Counted from the first letter of the stretch, positions 10,101 to 18,138 are shown. The stretch is DNA of 41,607 bases from Williamwhitmania taraxaci (GCF_900096565.1 NZ_FMYP01000036.1:1-41607); one strand, 5' to 3'. Notes: generated from the letters alone by a model not told the origin. Numbers and translations: made by a program.

Positions 10101-10266
10101 CCAAACCCGGTACTTGTGTAATTACCTGTACGGTAACATCGGCAATATCGGGATAAGCATCAATGGCAAGTTGCTGCCACGAGTAGTATCCAAAGCAACC
10201 CAACAAAACAAACAGGGAAGCCATTATCCATCGGTGCTGCACCGATATGCTAATAATTTTTCTCAT
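7177..10266 (-). CDS. CusA/CzcA-family heavy-metal efflux RND pump
   Basis: 1029 residues, the usual length of HME-type RND pumps. Twelve membrane segments can be followed: one at the N terminus (13-32), a cluster at about 340-490, one near 530 and a cluster at about 860-1020, with two large periplasmic loops between. The proton-relay helix reads GAIDFGIIIEGAIITMET (residues 393-410): D396, E402 and E409 take the places of the D/D/E charged residues of CzcA, so the middle one is Glu instead of the usual Asp. The DFG form argues for divalent cations rather than the Cu(I)/Ag(I) CusA group, but the substrate cannot be read from the sequence. It lies 6 bases after the adaptor gene and overlaps the channel gene. 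Confidence 0.93.
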   Translation of the reverse strand: MRKIISISVQHRWIMASLFVLLGCFGYYSWQQLAIDAYPDIADVTVQVITQVPGLAAEEVEQQIAIPIERALNGLPGLVTMRSRNTFGISSILLVFKDGVDDYWARQRVQERLADVELPFGASPGLNPLTSPTGEIYRYIIEGKNHDLRELTDLNKWVIIPSLKQVTGVADVSNFGGITTQFQIELNPTKLEQYKLSLSEVTDNIMKNNANAGGSMLNRGDLSYVIRGIGLVKDLADLGKIVVKTEKGVPVYLNDIGTLKYGTLERKGVIGYTDKKRDYPESVEGIVQLLRGQNPSTVLDGIHKKVEELNTSILPKGVTIHPFMDRTTLVDTTLNTVSHTLLFGMLLVLFILILFLGSWRGALIVAITIPLALLISFILMQLTNIPANLLSLGAIDFGIIIEGAIITMETILKKREDHPELELDSQSIVERVFEVAKPVFFSTIIIITAYLPLFAFERIEKKLFTPMAFTLGFALIGALLVALLLIPGLTYAVYRKPQKTYKNRWLEKLTLKFSGHTKVILSKPKKIFIPLVFIVVTSVVLSFTVGKDFLPNLDEGSLWLQVQLPPGITLEKAKELNDSLRNHIIRYDEVTYVMTQTGRDDAGTEPFSKSHVESSIGLKPYSEWKNGKTKSDLIDELKHDIEKMPGYTVGFSQPIIDMVMDQMAGSHSDLAVKIFGSDIKETRRITEDVLRTIKKIPGAEDLIIDQEPPAPQLVINANRDKIAMYGLNVSDVAELIEVAIGGKAISQIFIDNKVYDITCRYDEESRNTPEKIGNLMLTSSTGAKIPLSQVADVVLTTGASTIAREMNKRYIAVSVNLRGTDLTSFLKQAKEKIEKEVAYDHEKYSVEWGGQFENQNRAYARLALIVPLALAVMFLLLFGAFGKIRQAAVLMGVIPLALFGGMIALNVRGMTLNVSSAVGFIALFGVSIQNGVIIFSRINSLRKHGMQLKEAVATGARHCFRPVVMTATVAIVGLFPASISTNIGSDVQRPLATVIVYGLLFATIISLYVLPALYYMIEKRWEKKEENHD

Positions 10267-10272
10267 GCCCGT

Positions 10273-11379
10273 TTATTTTTCTTCCAGTAAGTAGAAACCA
10301 CCATCGACAATTATTTCATCGCCGGTATTCAGCCCCGATTTAACAATTGCACTATCCTTATCCTCAGTTATCGTCTCTATTCTCTGTTTGAGATATTTAT
10401 TTCCAGCTAGATGCACAAAAACATAACTCACATCATCCCGTTGAAAAATTGCTTTAAGCGGAACAACAATCGCCTTTTCGATGATATGCGCAAATTTTGC
10501 AGTAACATACATCCCAGGCTTCATTATCTTTTCCTTATTATCGCAGGCAATAAGAACTTGCACCGATCGAGTATCCTCGTCGATAATAGAATTAATATGG
10601 TAAATCTTACCCTTAATGTTTTTTTCAGGGAATGAGATTAAGGTTATCCCCACTTCTGCAGTATCGCTGATATAGCGAATGTCCTTTTCTTTTACCTGAC
10701 CAGCAACCCAAACCTTACTAAGTTCAGCAACTGTAGCGACCGGATCGGAATCGTCCTTAATATATTGACCTATTACAATAGTGTTTTCAACGATCGTTCC
10801 TTTTATGGGCGAACGGACTATCAACGGCTGGCCTAATACTAAACTGGATGTATCCACTTGAAATACCTTAAGGCTGGCTACCGCATTTTCGAAATTTTGC
10901 GTCTTGATGGCATAACATACCTGAGCCTCCTCGAGATCCTTCTGAACGCCAACTCCTTTATTAAGTAAATCCTTTTGCCGTTTTAAGAATTTCGAGGCCA
11001 AATCCATCTCTTCCTTGGTTTGATAGTAAGCCTTTCCTGTTTCAAAATAAGCAGGAGAGCTGATTTCGAAAACAGGAGTGCCCGCATTTACCTCTTGACC
11101 AAGGCGCACAAAACACTTAGTTACTCGCCCTGCAAATGGAGCTGCAATTAATGCATAGTTATTGGGGATTGCATTTACAGTGCCAGACGTAGTTAGATCA
11201 AACGAATATGATCGAGTTTTTACTTTTTGAGTAATTAGCTTCCGTAGAATTGGTGAGCCATCGGCTATAGTTACAGTATCGGCACCAACATTATAATCGA
11301 CTTTCTCAATTGACTCATTAGTTGGGTTACATGCTGCGAATACTAACGCAGCGATGCAAACCGTAAATATCTTATTCAT
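10273..11379 (-). CDS. CusB-like periplasmic adaptor (lipoprotein) of the metal efflux system
   Basis: 368 residues. The N terminus is a lipoprotein signal with lipobox FAAC, Cys17 being the lipidated residue. After it come the half-lipoyl/barrel-sandwich segment (about 75-105, PFAGRVTKCFVRLGQEVNAGTPVFEISSP in parts), a helical hairpin (about 110-175), the second lipoyl half (SPIKGTIVENTIVIGQYI), a beta-barrel and a membrane-proximal domain ending in GLNTGDEIIVDGGFYLLEEK. This is the order of the HlyD/MFP family. There are few Met or His residues that would suggest a specific metal. It is the second gene of the operon, between the His-rich protein and the pump. Confidence 0.9.
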   Translation of the reverse strand: MNKIFTVCIAALVFAACNPTNESIEKVDYNVGADTVTIADGSPILRKLITQKVKTRSYSFDLTTSGTVNAIPNNYALIAAPFAGRVTKCFVRLGQEVNAGTPVFEISSPAYFETGKAYYQTKEEMDLASKFLKRQKDLLNKGVGVQKDLEEAQVCYAIKTQNFENAVASLKVFQVDTSSLVLGQPLIVRSPIKGTIVENTIVIGQYIKDDSDPVATVAELSKVWVAGQVKEKDIRYISDTAEVGITLISFPEKNIKGKIYHINSIIDEDTRSVQVLIACDNKEKIMKPGMYVTAKFAHIIEKAIVVPLKAIFQRDDVSYVFVHLAGNKYLKQRIETITEDKDSAIVKSGLNTGDEIIVDGGFYLLEEK

Positions 11380-11466
11380 GCTTAAAATTTTAAATACACG
11401 ATTCCTTGCTCACAATTAAATTGCAAACAACAATTTGAATAATCAGATGAAATTAACTTTCATCAA

Positions 11467-11835
11467 TCAGCAGGTGTATTTAAAGGGAGGTGCTCGCAAT
11501 CCATTCGAGCACAAATAGGTGAAACAGGAAAAATTGTCATCATTCTTTTGAGAAACAACTCTTCGAAATGTAACCTTTACAACTTCAATTGAAAATGCAA
11601 AGAATGAAACTACAGCTAAAAAAGTTGTTAAGAGCTGAATCAGGACATACTCGTTTGAAGTATGATGATGATTGACTGGTTCTTTATCAGATCCAGAGTG
11701 AAATGGATGGGAGTGAACAATCGTTACTCCATTTTCAATGTGATGGGTATGAATAAATAACGTTATACTCCCGTAATACCCCAGAAAGAGTAACAATAGT
11801 GAGTATCGCGCAATTATATTAATCCAATGTTTCAA
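11467..11835 (-). CDS. Small histidine-rich membrane protein, first gene of the metal efflux operon
   Basis: 122 residues if translated from the TTG at 11835 (protein begins MKHWINIIARYS). A more upstream TTG at 11859 is open too, but it overlaps the -7 promoter box, so transcription should start after it. Two membrane spans (about residues 10-28 and 64-85) enclose an extracytoplasmic loop with nine His residues between positions 29 and 58, including HTHH, HSHPFH and HHH. The loop looks like a site for binding a transition metal. Small His-rich proteins of this kind in front of CusBAC-type genes are something I recall from Bacteroidota; the exact function is unknown. Inference: periplasmic metal buffer or a sensor/chaperone that hands metal to the adaptor. 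A short inverted repeat (GATGAAA/TTTCATC, 11446-11464) follows the stop. Confidence 0.7.
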   Translation of the reverse strand: MKHWINIIARYSLLLLFLGYYGSITLFIHTHHIENGVTIVHSHPFHSGSDKEPVNHHHTSNEYVLIQLLTTFLAVVSFFAFSIEVVKVTFRRVVSQKNDDNFSCFTYLCSNGLRAPPFKYTC

Positions 11836-11856
11836 TTCGACAGCACATTCTTTTTG

Positions 11857-11886
11857 CAAAGGTAATTAAATAGTATCCGTTACAAA
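11857..11886 (-). promoter_or_regulatory. Promoter of the heavy-metal efflux operon
   Basis: Minus strand: -33 box TTTG (11883-11886), 18-base spacer, -7 box TACCTTTG (11857-11864). The -7 box fits the Bacteroidota consensus; the spacer is one base shorter than usual. Its position rules out the TTG at 11859 as the start codon and favours the TTG at 11835. No regulator gene lies beside the operon. Confidence 0.55.
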
Positions 11887-12016
11887 TTATATTCTGGGTG
11901 TTGGAGAACTTTAGTTGTATGAATACTGGGTGTAGCTATATAATACGCCCAATGCGTGCAGAGATTTAACCCAGTAAGAACAGAGTTCAGAATTATTTAC
12001 TGACGCGTTCATCCTT

Positions 12017-13222
12017 TCAAATCCAACTCATCACCAGCGCCATGACCACACCGCCAAGAACAATCCAAATTACATCCACTTTTCGCATCAGTAATACAAA
12101 TGCCACCAGAGTGAAAAGGATGTTACCGATATTCCAATGTATACCTAGGGCAAAACGGTAAGTTACTATTGCGAGCAAACCAACAAACGAACAAAGGATT
12201 CCGTTTATCACCTTATTGAATTGTGGATAGGATCTTAACTTATCGAAAAATGGGATAATACCCATAAGAATAAGAAATGAAGGAGTAAACACGCATACCG
12301 TAGCAAGAATCCCACCCCAAAATCCGAAGTGCATATACCCAAAAAAGGTTGCCGAAATAATGATGGAGCCGGGAGTCACCTGACCAAGAATAACACCGTC
12401 CATGAAGACCTGCTCGCTAAACCATCCAAATAAATCCACCAGTTCGTTATACATAATGGGCATTGCGGCCAATCCTCCGCCGAAAGAGAAGAGGTCGATG
12501 CGCAGCATAATGGTTGCCAGCGTAAAGTATTCTTTGTTGACAAAGAAGAGAATCGTTGCACTAGTCACCACGGCTAGCAGAAGCCAAAGAAAAAACCTAC
12601 CCGTTTTTATCCCGACAATCTTCATGGGTATCTCTAACTCCTTTTTGGTAAGGAGTAAGCCTAACAGTGCTGCCACTATCAACACAAGTGCAGGATGCAA
12701 CTTGGTAAGGAACAGGGTAGCTGCTACCCCAGCAATTGCCCAATCATTGATCTGGTGAAAGTTCTTTTTACCAAATATATACGCTGCATTGGCAACAATA
12801 GCAACAATCACCACCCTCAACCCACCTAAAATGACCTCGACACCCTCAATGTTTTTAGAATGTTTATAGATGACCGAAAGGATAATCATGATGAGAAATG
12901 CAGGAAGCCCAAACCCAACAAAGCAGACAACTGCACCGCGAAGCCCCCTTATCTTCAACCCAATGTAGGCAGCCAGCTGCATGACGATGGCTCCCGGAAT
13001 CAGCTGGCAGAGAGCCAGTCCTGAATCGAAAGTAGAAGCGCTAAGCCATCTTCTCTTTTCCACAATATGCTTACGGACATGGGCCGTGATGGCGAGCCCA
13101 CCAAAGGCTGTAAGCCCAATCCAAAAGAATGTGCGAAACAAGTCCGTAAGCGAAGGATCTACCATCGGCATCGAAAGCAAGCGCTTTAGTTTGGCTTCAA
13201 CATTTACCTTCCACTGACTCAT
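12017..13222 (-). CDS. chrA: ChrA-family (chromate ion transporter superfamily) membrane protein
   Basis: 401 residues from the ATG at 13222, which overlaps the stop of the preceding gene in an ATGA (4 bases), so coupled translation decides the start; an upstream GTG/ATG-less extension is open but unlikely. The protein consists of two homologous CHR halves: FGGLAITAHVRK plus QLIPGAIVMQLAAYIG in the first, and FSFGGGLAAMPIM plus QVTPGSIIISATFFGY in the second, with about ten membrane segments in total. This is the long, two-domain form. Known role in the family: export of chromate driven by an ion gradient, chromate being a sulfate analogue. Next to a YeiH-type exporter and its LysR regulator, a native sulfur oxyanion substrate is equally possible; the substrate is not proven by sequence. 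Confidence 0.85.
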   Translation of the reverse strand: MSQWKVNVEAKLKRLLSMPMVDPSLTDLFRTFFWIGLTAFGGLAITAHVRKHIVEKRRWLSASTFDSGLALCQLIPGAIVMQLAAYIGLKIRGLRGAVVCFVGFGLPAFLIMIILSVIYKHSKNIEGVEVILGGLRVVIVAIVANAAYIFGKKNFHQINDWAIAGVAATLFLTKLHPALVLIVAALLGLLLTKKELEIPMKIVGIKTGRFFLWLLLAVVTSATILFFVNKEYFTLATIMLRIDLFSFGGGLAAMPIMYNELVDLFGWFSEQVFMDGVILGQVTPGSIIISATFFGYMHFGFWGGILATVCVFTPSFLILMGIIPFFDKLRSYPQFNKVINGILCSFVGLLAIVTYRFALGIHWNIGNILFTLVAFVLLMRKVDVIWIVLGGVVMALVMSWI

Positions 13223-14142
13223 AGTAATGTATTGAAAATAACTACCAAAGAAATTACCGAAATGAAGCACCAAAGAACTACTCCTTGCACGAATGGTTTC
13301 ACGCCTACCGATACCACAAGGTCTTTGGTCAGTCCCGATCCGATAAGGAACAGGGTAATTTTTAGCCCCACCTTCGATAGCATCACGATAACTGAAGACA
13401 CCTCATGTATTGAAGGGATAAAAGTATTGATTATCATTGCCAAAACGAAAAGAAAGATAAAGTAAGGTATCTGGACTTTTTTCGATTCTCGTTTAAATGC
13501 AAAAGCGGTAATAATCGATATTGGAATTATCCATAAGGCGCGCTCGAGTTTTATGGTAGTGGCTATTTGCAATGCTTCTGCCCCATACTTTTGGGCTGCC
13601 CCCACAACCGAGCTGGTATCGTGAATGGCAATGGCCGCCCACACCCCGAACTGATGCTGTGTGAGATGAAGCAAATGTCCAATCCATGGAAAAAGGAAAA
13701 GGGCCAGGGAGTTTAAAATGAAAATGGTTCCCAAGGCCGTGGAAATTTGCTTTTCGTTTGGTTTTATAACCGATGCGATGGCAGCGATGGCACTACCCCC
13801 ACAAATCGCCGTCCCGGTAGAAATTAGGTAAGATGTATTGCGCTCAACCATTAACTTACGCCCAAGGAACAACCCCAACGTAATGGTTGTGACAATTGAA
13901 AACACCGTAAATAGAAGGCCTTGCTTTCCCACCTCAAACGCCTCTATCGCATTCATCCCAAAACCCAACCCCACCACGGAGGCCTGTAGCAGTATTCGAG
14001 TTAGTTTTTTACTGAACGTAGGGAAAGGATGGTGAACCGTTTGTGCCAAAAAAATCCCTAAGAGCAGGGCAATTGGAGTATCAATAAAAGGTAGCGCGCA
14101 AACGGCTATTGCCGCAATGTAGATAATCCTGGGAGCATTCAT
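13219..14142 (-). CDS. yeiH: YeiH/UPF0324-family putative sulfur-anion exporter
   Basis: 307 residues from the ATG at 14142; an upstream GTG (14175) lies close to the promoter and is less likely. The protein has about nine to ten membrane segments and the family motifs GLGFGMN, STGTAICGGSAIAA, AIHDTSSVVGAA and IKLERALWI. Members of this family are annotated as putative sulfate exporters; experimental evidence is limited. The gene follows a LysR-type regulator on the same strand, as yeiE-yeiH are adjacent in Escherichia coli, and it overlaps the chrA-like gene downstream. It has its own promoter in the 76-base gap after the regulator gene. Confidence 0.87.
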   Translation of the reverse strand: MNAPRIIYIAAIAVCALPFIDTPIALLLGIFLAQTVHHPFPTFSKKLTRILLQASVVGLGFGMNAIEAFEVGKQGLLFTVFSIVTTITLGLFLGRKLMVERNTSYLISTGTAICGGSAIAAIASVIKPNEKQISTALGTIFILNSLALFLFPWIGHLLHLTQHQFGVWAAIAIHDTSSVVGAAQKYGAEALQIATTIKLERALWIIPISIITAFAFKRESKKVQIPYFIFLFVLAMIINTFIPSIHEVSSVIVMLSKVGLKITLFLIGSGLTKDLVVSVGVKPFVQGVVLWCFISVISLVVIFNTLL

Positions 14143-14163
14143 TTCGATAGCATTTGATCGCCA

Positions 14164-14195
14164 CAAACGTAACACAGTTACGATCAGCAGTCAAA
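14164..14195 (-). promoter_or_regulatory. Promoter with overlapping palindrome in front of yeiH-chrA
   Basis: Minus strand: -33 box TTTG (14192-14195), 20-base spacer and -7 box TACGTTTG (14164-14171), a full match to the Bacteroidota consensus. A perfect inverted repeat CGTAAC-ACA-GTTACG (14168-14182) overlaps the -7 box and the spacer. The repeat is in a good place for an operator; the LysR protein encoded just upstream is the obvious candidate to bind it, which is inference. Confidence 0.6.
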
Positions 14196-14218
14196 TCATA
14201 AAAACTCATATCCGATAG

Positions 14219-15112
14219 CTATAGGTTATAGTGTTTCTGAATAAAATTCAAGAACAACTTTGAAAGACCAATGGATTCAGGTCCTTTAGGGGAAATAAAA
14301 TAAAATTGGCGATAAAACTTAATATTCGGTGTAGCTATACGCATAAAAACATTGCTCGCCAACTCCTGCTCAATAGCAAACCGAGAAACAATACCAACAC
14401 CTTTACCCGTTTTAACAAACGATTTGATGGCCTCAGTGCTGCCTAAATACATCAACACGCGAAGCTGTTTTGGGCTAACCTTATGCTGTTGCAGTGTACT
14501 TTCGATAATTTCCAATGTTCCCGATCCTCTCTCGCGTAGCACCAGTGGGAGATTCACAAACTCATCATTTGATATTGAATTGGGCACATTGGCATTTAGA
14601 GCCGAAGCAAACACGAGCAGTTCATCATTCAGAAAAGAGGAGTAGCGAATATCCGAGTTGGTAGGTTTGCCCTCAACAATACCAACATCTATCTCGTTTT
14701 TAAGAAGACGTTTCTCAATATACTCAGTATTTCCGGTGATAAGGCTGAGCTTAATGTCGGGATAGCGTTCGTGGAATTGTGCCAAAGCTGCTGGAATCAC
14801 ATACTGTGCGATAGTCGTGCTGGCTCCTATCCTAATACTACCCGCTAGGTTTGTGGTAAGTTGGCTAATCTCAAACTTCATTTCATTATGGAGGGAAAGG
14901 ATATGCTCAGTGTAGGAAAGCAGGATATCACCCGCCGAAGTGAGCGATATTTTATTTCCACTTCGATTGAAGAGTTTTACTTCAAACTCCGACTCCAACT
15001 CCTTAATATGCTTCGAGATGGCAGGCTGAGTTACAAACATCTCGTTGGATGCCTTTGTAAAACTCAAGTTATGGGCAACGCACTGAAAAACCTTTAATCT
15101 AAAATCGAGCAT
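14219..15112 (-). CDS. LysR-family transcriptional regulator
   Basis: 297 residues, the normal length. An N-terminal winged HTH (residues 1-60: FRLKVFQCVAHNLSFTKASNEM, then TQPAISKHIKELE and LFNRSGNKISLTSAG) is followed by the linker helix and a substrate-binding domain (about 90-295, beginning GSIRIGASTTIAQYVIPAALAQF). The effector domain resembles the CysB/CbbR/YeiE branch, which responds to sulfur compounds or small anions. The gene is upstream of yeiH and chrA on the same strand, so control of these genes is likely. The 281 bases between this gene and the divergent Yip1-type gene contain no clear consensus promoter. Confidence 0.92.
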   Translation of the reverse strand: MLDFRLKVFQCVAHNLSFTKASNEMFVTQPAISKHIKELESEFEVKLFNRSGNKISLTSAGDILLSYTEHILSLHNEMKFEISQLTTNLAGSIRIGASTTIAQYVIPAALAQFHERYPDIKLSLITGNTEYIEKRLLKNEIDVGIVEGKPTNSDIRYSSFLNDELLVFASALNANVPNSISNDEFVNLPLVLRERGSGTLEIIESTLQQHKVSPKQLRVLMYLGSTEAIKSFVKTGKGVGIVSRFAIEQELASNVFMRIATPNIKFYRQFYFISPKGPESIGLSKLFLNFIQKHYNL

Positions 15113-15393
15113 ACCTTAACCACAATTACGACTTAAAACTACTGCATTTACGCGGTAAAGCAATCATACGTTAACCCTTTTCTTTCGGTTACAATCACAA
15201 GAATCGCTATAAATTTTCTACTCAACTACTTGATTCGTATTGATTTTTATCCGACATTTGGTTGAAAGAGGAAGTTGCCCGACGACAAAAGCAGGAAGAT
15301 CAAACTCTCGCGGGAGAATGAAATTCACAATCGGCACACTTTCCACCTACTTTATGGTAATCAAACAACATAACCCACTTAAAATCTACTACC

Positions 15394-16545
15394 ATGGAAG
15401 AAAAAAGTATGGAACAAAAAGGGTTCGATTTTTCGTTATTTATTAGCGAATGGAAAGAAACACTTGTGAATCCCAAGGGCTACTTCTCTACGATGAAAAC
15501 CGAAGGAGGACTCGCCGAACCAGTAATCAAGGCATTAATATACGGGGCGGTTGCCGGCCTCCTATATCTAATATGGGGATTACTACATTTTGGAGGCGGC
15601 AGGTATGGCTACTTTGGAGGAATGGTAGGCGTTGGAGGGCTCTTCGGTGCAGTGATTGGTGCGGTTATTGGCGTATTCATTGGTGGAGTTATCGTGCTAA
15701 TTATCGCAGCCATTACTGAGGGGAACAAGGAGTTTGAAGCATGCTTACGCGTATCAGCTTCTCTCATGGCTCTTTTCCCCATTAATGCAGCGCTCTCATT
15801 TCTCGTGGGTATTAATGCAGAACTCAGCACTATTATTAACCTGTGCATAAATATTTATGGACTCTACCTGCTCTACCTTGGAGTAACCATTGCGCTAAAA
15901 GGCAATGAGAAAACCACAAAAATCATAGCCTTTGTACTCGGAGGAATTTTATTGCTTCTCATCATAGTAGGCCTTATTACCGCCTTGGCCGTGAGGTCGT
16001 TTTCTGGATTCACCGAAAATAAAGCCGATGAGATGATTAAGAACTATCAAGGATTAGCCCAAGAAGCAGCTGCCGATTTCGAGAAAGCTGCCAATGAACT
16101 AAGCAGGACTAGTAACTTTGATAAACCGGAAAACTATCCCACCGAAGCCATTAAACAAGTGGAGAAATCGTTTGCCACTGGCCAGCCCAAAATAATGAGC
16201 GAAACCATTGAACAACTTATTGCCGCAACTGAGGCCATAAGAGATCTAGAACAAGCTGAGATACCTGAGGCGCTTGAACAAAATGGGTTTATAACGGAGA
16301 AGAGTTACAAGTCGGCCTATGTTGCCGTACTATCAGGCATGACTGCACTCCAGGGATTAGACGCTATGCAGAAAATCATTGACACTTCGGACCAAGAACA
16401 AGCCACAGCCTTCACATTCGACCAAGCAACGTTGAGTCTTGCCACACAATCTATTACTGCTAGTAAACTCACCGAAGAGGACCTACGGAACATATACGAC
16501 AACTGGGATCGAGCGATTGAACTAAAAAATCTCTCCATTAAATAA
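15394..16545 (+). CDS. Yip1-family membrane protein with extracytoplasmic helical tail
   Basis: 383 residues. After a soluble start (FDFSLFISEWKETLVNPKGYFSTMKTEGG, typical of bacterial Yip1-domain proteins) there are about five membrane segments between residues 45 and 205, including a Gly-rich one with repeated GAVIG/GVFIGG. The remaining 175 residues are helical, rich in Ala, Glu and Lys, and would lie outside or inside the membrane depending on topology. Bacterial Yip1 proteins have no settled function. The ATG at 15394 is chosen; a second ATG 15 bases later is possible. The gene is single and closes with a strong terminator. Confidence 0.75.
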   Translation: MEEKSMEQKGFDFSLFISEWKETLVNPKGYFSTMKTEGGLAEPVIKALIYGAVAGLLYLIWGLLHFGGGRYGYFGGMVGVGGLFGAVIGAVIGVFIGGVIVLIIAAITEGNKEFEACLRVSASLMALFPINAALSFLVGINAELSTIINLCINIYGLYLLYLGVTIALKGNEKTTKIIAFVLGGILLLLIIVGLITALAVRSFSGFTENKADEMIKNYQGLAQEAAADFEKAANELSRTSNFDKPENYPTEAIKQVEKSFATGQPKIMSETIEQLIAATEAIRDLEQAEIPEALEQNGFITEKSYKSAYVAVLSGMTALQGLDAMQKIIDTSDQEQATAFTFDQATLSLATQSITASKLTEEDLRNIYDNWDRAIELKNLSIK

Positions 16546-16548
16546 TCA

Positions 16549-16585
16549 AGAGGGGCTGCCTCCACGGCAGCCTCTCTTTTCTTAA
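16549..16585 (+). terminator. Rho-independent terminator after the Yip1-type gene
   Basis: The arms AGAGG(GG)CTGCC and GGCAGCCTCT enclose TCCAC and are followed by CTTTTCTT. Two G residues are bulged in the left arm. It begins 3 bases after the stop codon. The following 255 bases up to the hydrolase stop show no supported gene. Confidence 0.8.
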
Positions 16586-16840
16586 AGACCATCATCCAAT
16601 GCCGGAGTCGCAGTGAAGACAGCATCCTTGGAACCACTTCGGCAATAGAGGCAAATAACTCAGAACAGAAGTAAGTTTCCTTTAACAAGTGAGCATATCG
16701 CATACACTTAAGGTAAAGTCCGGGGCTCTCCACAAACTTATAACCAATTCGGAATAAACCTCCCTCAACCTTTTCGTGTATTGCTGTATGAACTCAGAAA
16801 CAAAGGCTAAAATTAGAAAGCAAAAACAAGTCAAAATCTG

Positions 16841-17947
16841 CTACATCATTATGTGTCGAATGGCCTCCAGCAGATTTGCACCAGCGCAATAGCAACGCAC
16901 ATGGTGGCATTTCCCCACCAAGGACAGGTCGAATGTCCTGATGCTGGATTGCCGATACTCCGTAAGGAAGTAAGCCTCCAACTTGGTTGCCGTGTGGTGA
17001 TAGTTACAGCCCAACGAAGTGTTGCCGTGCCCGTAGGGACCCGGGCCAAACCAACCAAACTTATTGTCTCTTTTCAGCAAGACAAAATCGTTATTATTGT
17101 AGACAATGGCTAACCGGTAGTTATCGTTGCTGCGATAATCAAAGTCGGTGTTCCGCCTGTAGTAATACCTAAACGTTTCGACACCCGAAATGGCAGGAGC
17201 AATCATGCAGATATTCACCCGAGCATTCGAAGGCGTTGGAGCGGCACACCCCACAACATTGAAAAGAGACTGTGCGACCACTTGGGCTCCCAAGCTGTGG
17301 GAGTAGAGGTTAATGGTATCGAACGTGGTCCTGCTTAAAACTTCACGAAAACTAGCGCCAACCAGTTTTGCTGCGGCTTGCGCTTGATCGAAGAGATGGA
17401 ACAACTTTTCATTCTCCATAACATTAGCGGTGAAGCAACAACCGTAAAAGGCATCCCAGTAAACCTCTACAAAACACTCGTTGCGTTTACCTAAGTCGCT
17501 GATGTTTTTCTCCATGATGGCGAAATCGCGACCGGAAGTGTAATCGCCATTAATGGCTACAAATGGCTTCCGAAATCCGTGAACCAGGAAGGTGGCGGAG
17601 TTGAAGTTTCCTTTTTGTAAGTTAATCTTGCGACAGTTAACCGTAACGATAGAGTCGTTCAATATCTTTATGTTTCCCGCACTGTATTCTGCAAAGCGGC
17701 ATCCATAGTGCCTTGCCACTTCCAAAAACTGCTCCGAGTTACCGGCATACCACATCTTCAGCGACGAGCCACTCCGCTCCAACGATGCATTGGCGATGAA
17801 ATAATCTGGATAAATGGTGCCTTCCCTGTCGTAGTAAATGGCGAGTTTGTTGCCTTCTAGATTTCGTTCGCCATAATGGACATTATTCTGGGTAAAGGAG
17901 GAAAAGAATGAGGCAAGTATAAAGACAATGGATAGTATATAGCGCAT
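16841..17947 (-). CDS. Secreted alpha/beta hydrolase-like protein (DUF900-like)
   Basis: 368 residues with a signal peptide (1-19, MRYILSIVFILASFFSSF). The alpha/beta-hydrolase signs are the oxyanion-loop HGF (residues 123-125) and the nucleophile elbow SHSLG (216-220), with Ser218 as the probable nucleophile. The first Gly of the usual GxSxG is Ser here. An acidic candidate is Asp287 (NNND) and the probable catalytic His is in CHHVRC (348-349). The N-terminal 110 residues are an additional beta-rich part I do not recognise. The protein resembles DUF900-type lipase/esterase-like enzymes, substrate unknown. A decayed copy of the 5' end of this gene is found about 1.1 kb upstream, behind a toxin-antitoxin pair. 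Confidence 0.75.
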   Translation of the reverse strand: MRYILSIVFILASFFSSFTQNNVHYGERNLEGNKLAIYYDREGTIYPDYFIANASLERSGSSLKMWYAGNSEQFLEVARHYGCRFAEYSAGNIKILNDSIVTVNCRKINLQKGNFNSATFLVHGFRKPFVAINGDYTSGRDFAIMEKNISDLGKRNECFVEVYWDAFYGCCFTANVMENEKLFHLFDQAQAAAKLVGASFREVLSRTTFDTINLYSHSLGAQVVAQSLFNVVGCAAPTPSNARVNICMIAPAISGVETFRYYYRRNTDFDYRSNDNYRLAIVYNNNDFVLLKRDNKFGWFGPGPYGHGNTSLGCNYHHTATKLEAYFLTEYRQSSIRTFDLSLVGKCHHVRCYCAGANLLEAIRHIMM

Positions 17948-18015
17948 TTCTTATTGTTAGTTACAATAAAAATTTAACCACAGAGACCACGGAGTTTCTA
18001 CACAGAGGAACACAG
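17909..18015. repeat. Direct repeat, copy A (5' end and leader of the hydrolase gene)
   Basis: This stretch covers the first codons and the leader of the hydrolase gene and continues with a CACAGAG-rich sequence (about 17982-18015). The same order, with point differences and small indels, occurs at 19001-19099. Confidence 0.75.
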
Positions 18016-18138
18016 AGTTGATTTTGCGTCAAATTAATAGGTATAAACAAAACATTATTAGAACGACTCTGTGAATCTCAGTGTGCTATTTTTTGTGCGC
18101 TATGTGATTAAACCTTCTTGTCTCTTAGCTATACCAAC

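Noticed and set aside
11859-11859. TTG at 11859 as start of the His-rich protein
   Set aside because: It overlaps the -7 box of the operon promoter and would lie upstream of the transcript start.
16317-16733. 138-residue frame overlapping the end of the Yip1-type gene
   Set aside because: It runs through the terminator hairpin and antisense to a supported gene; no recognisable protein.
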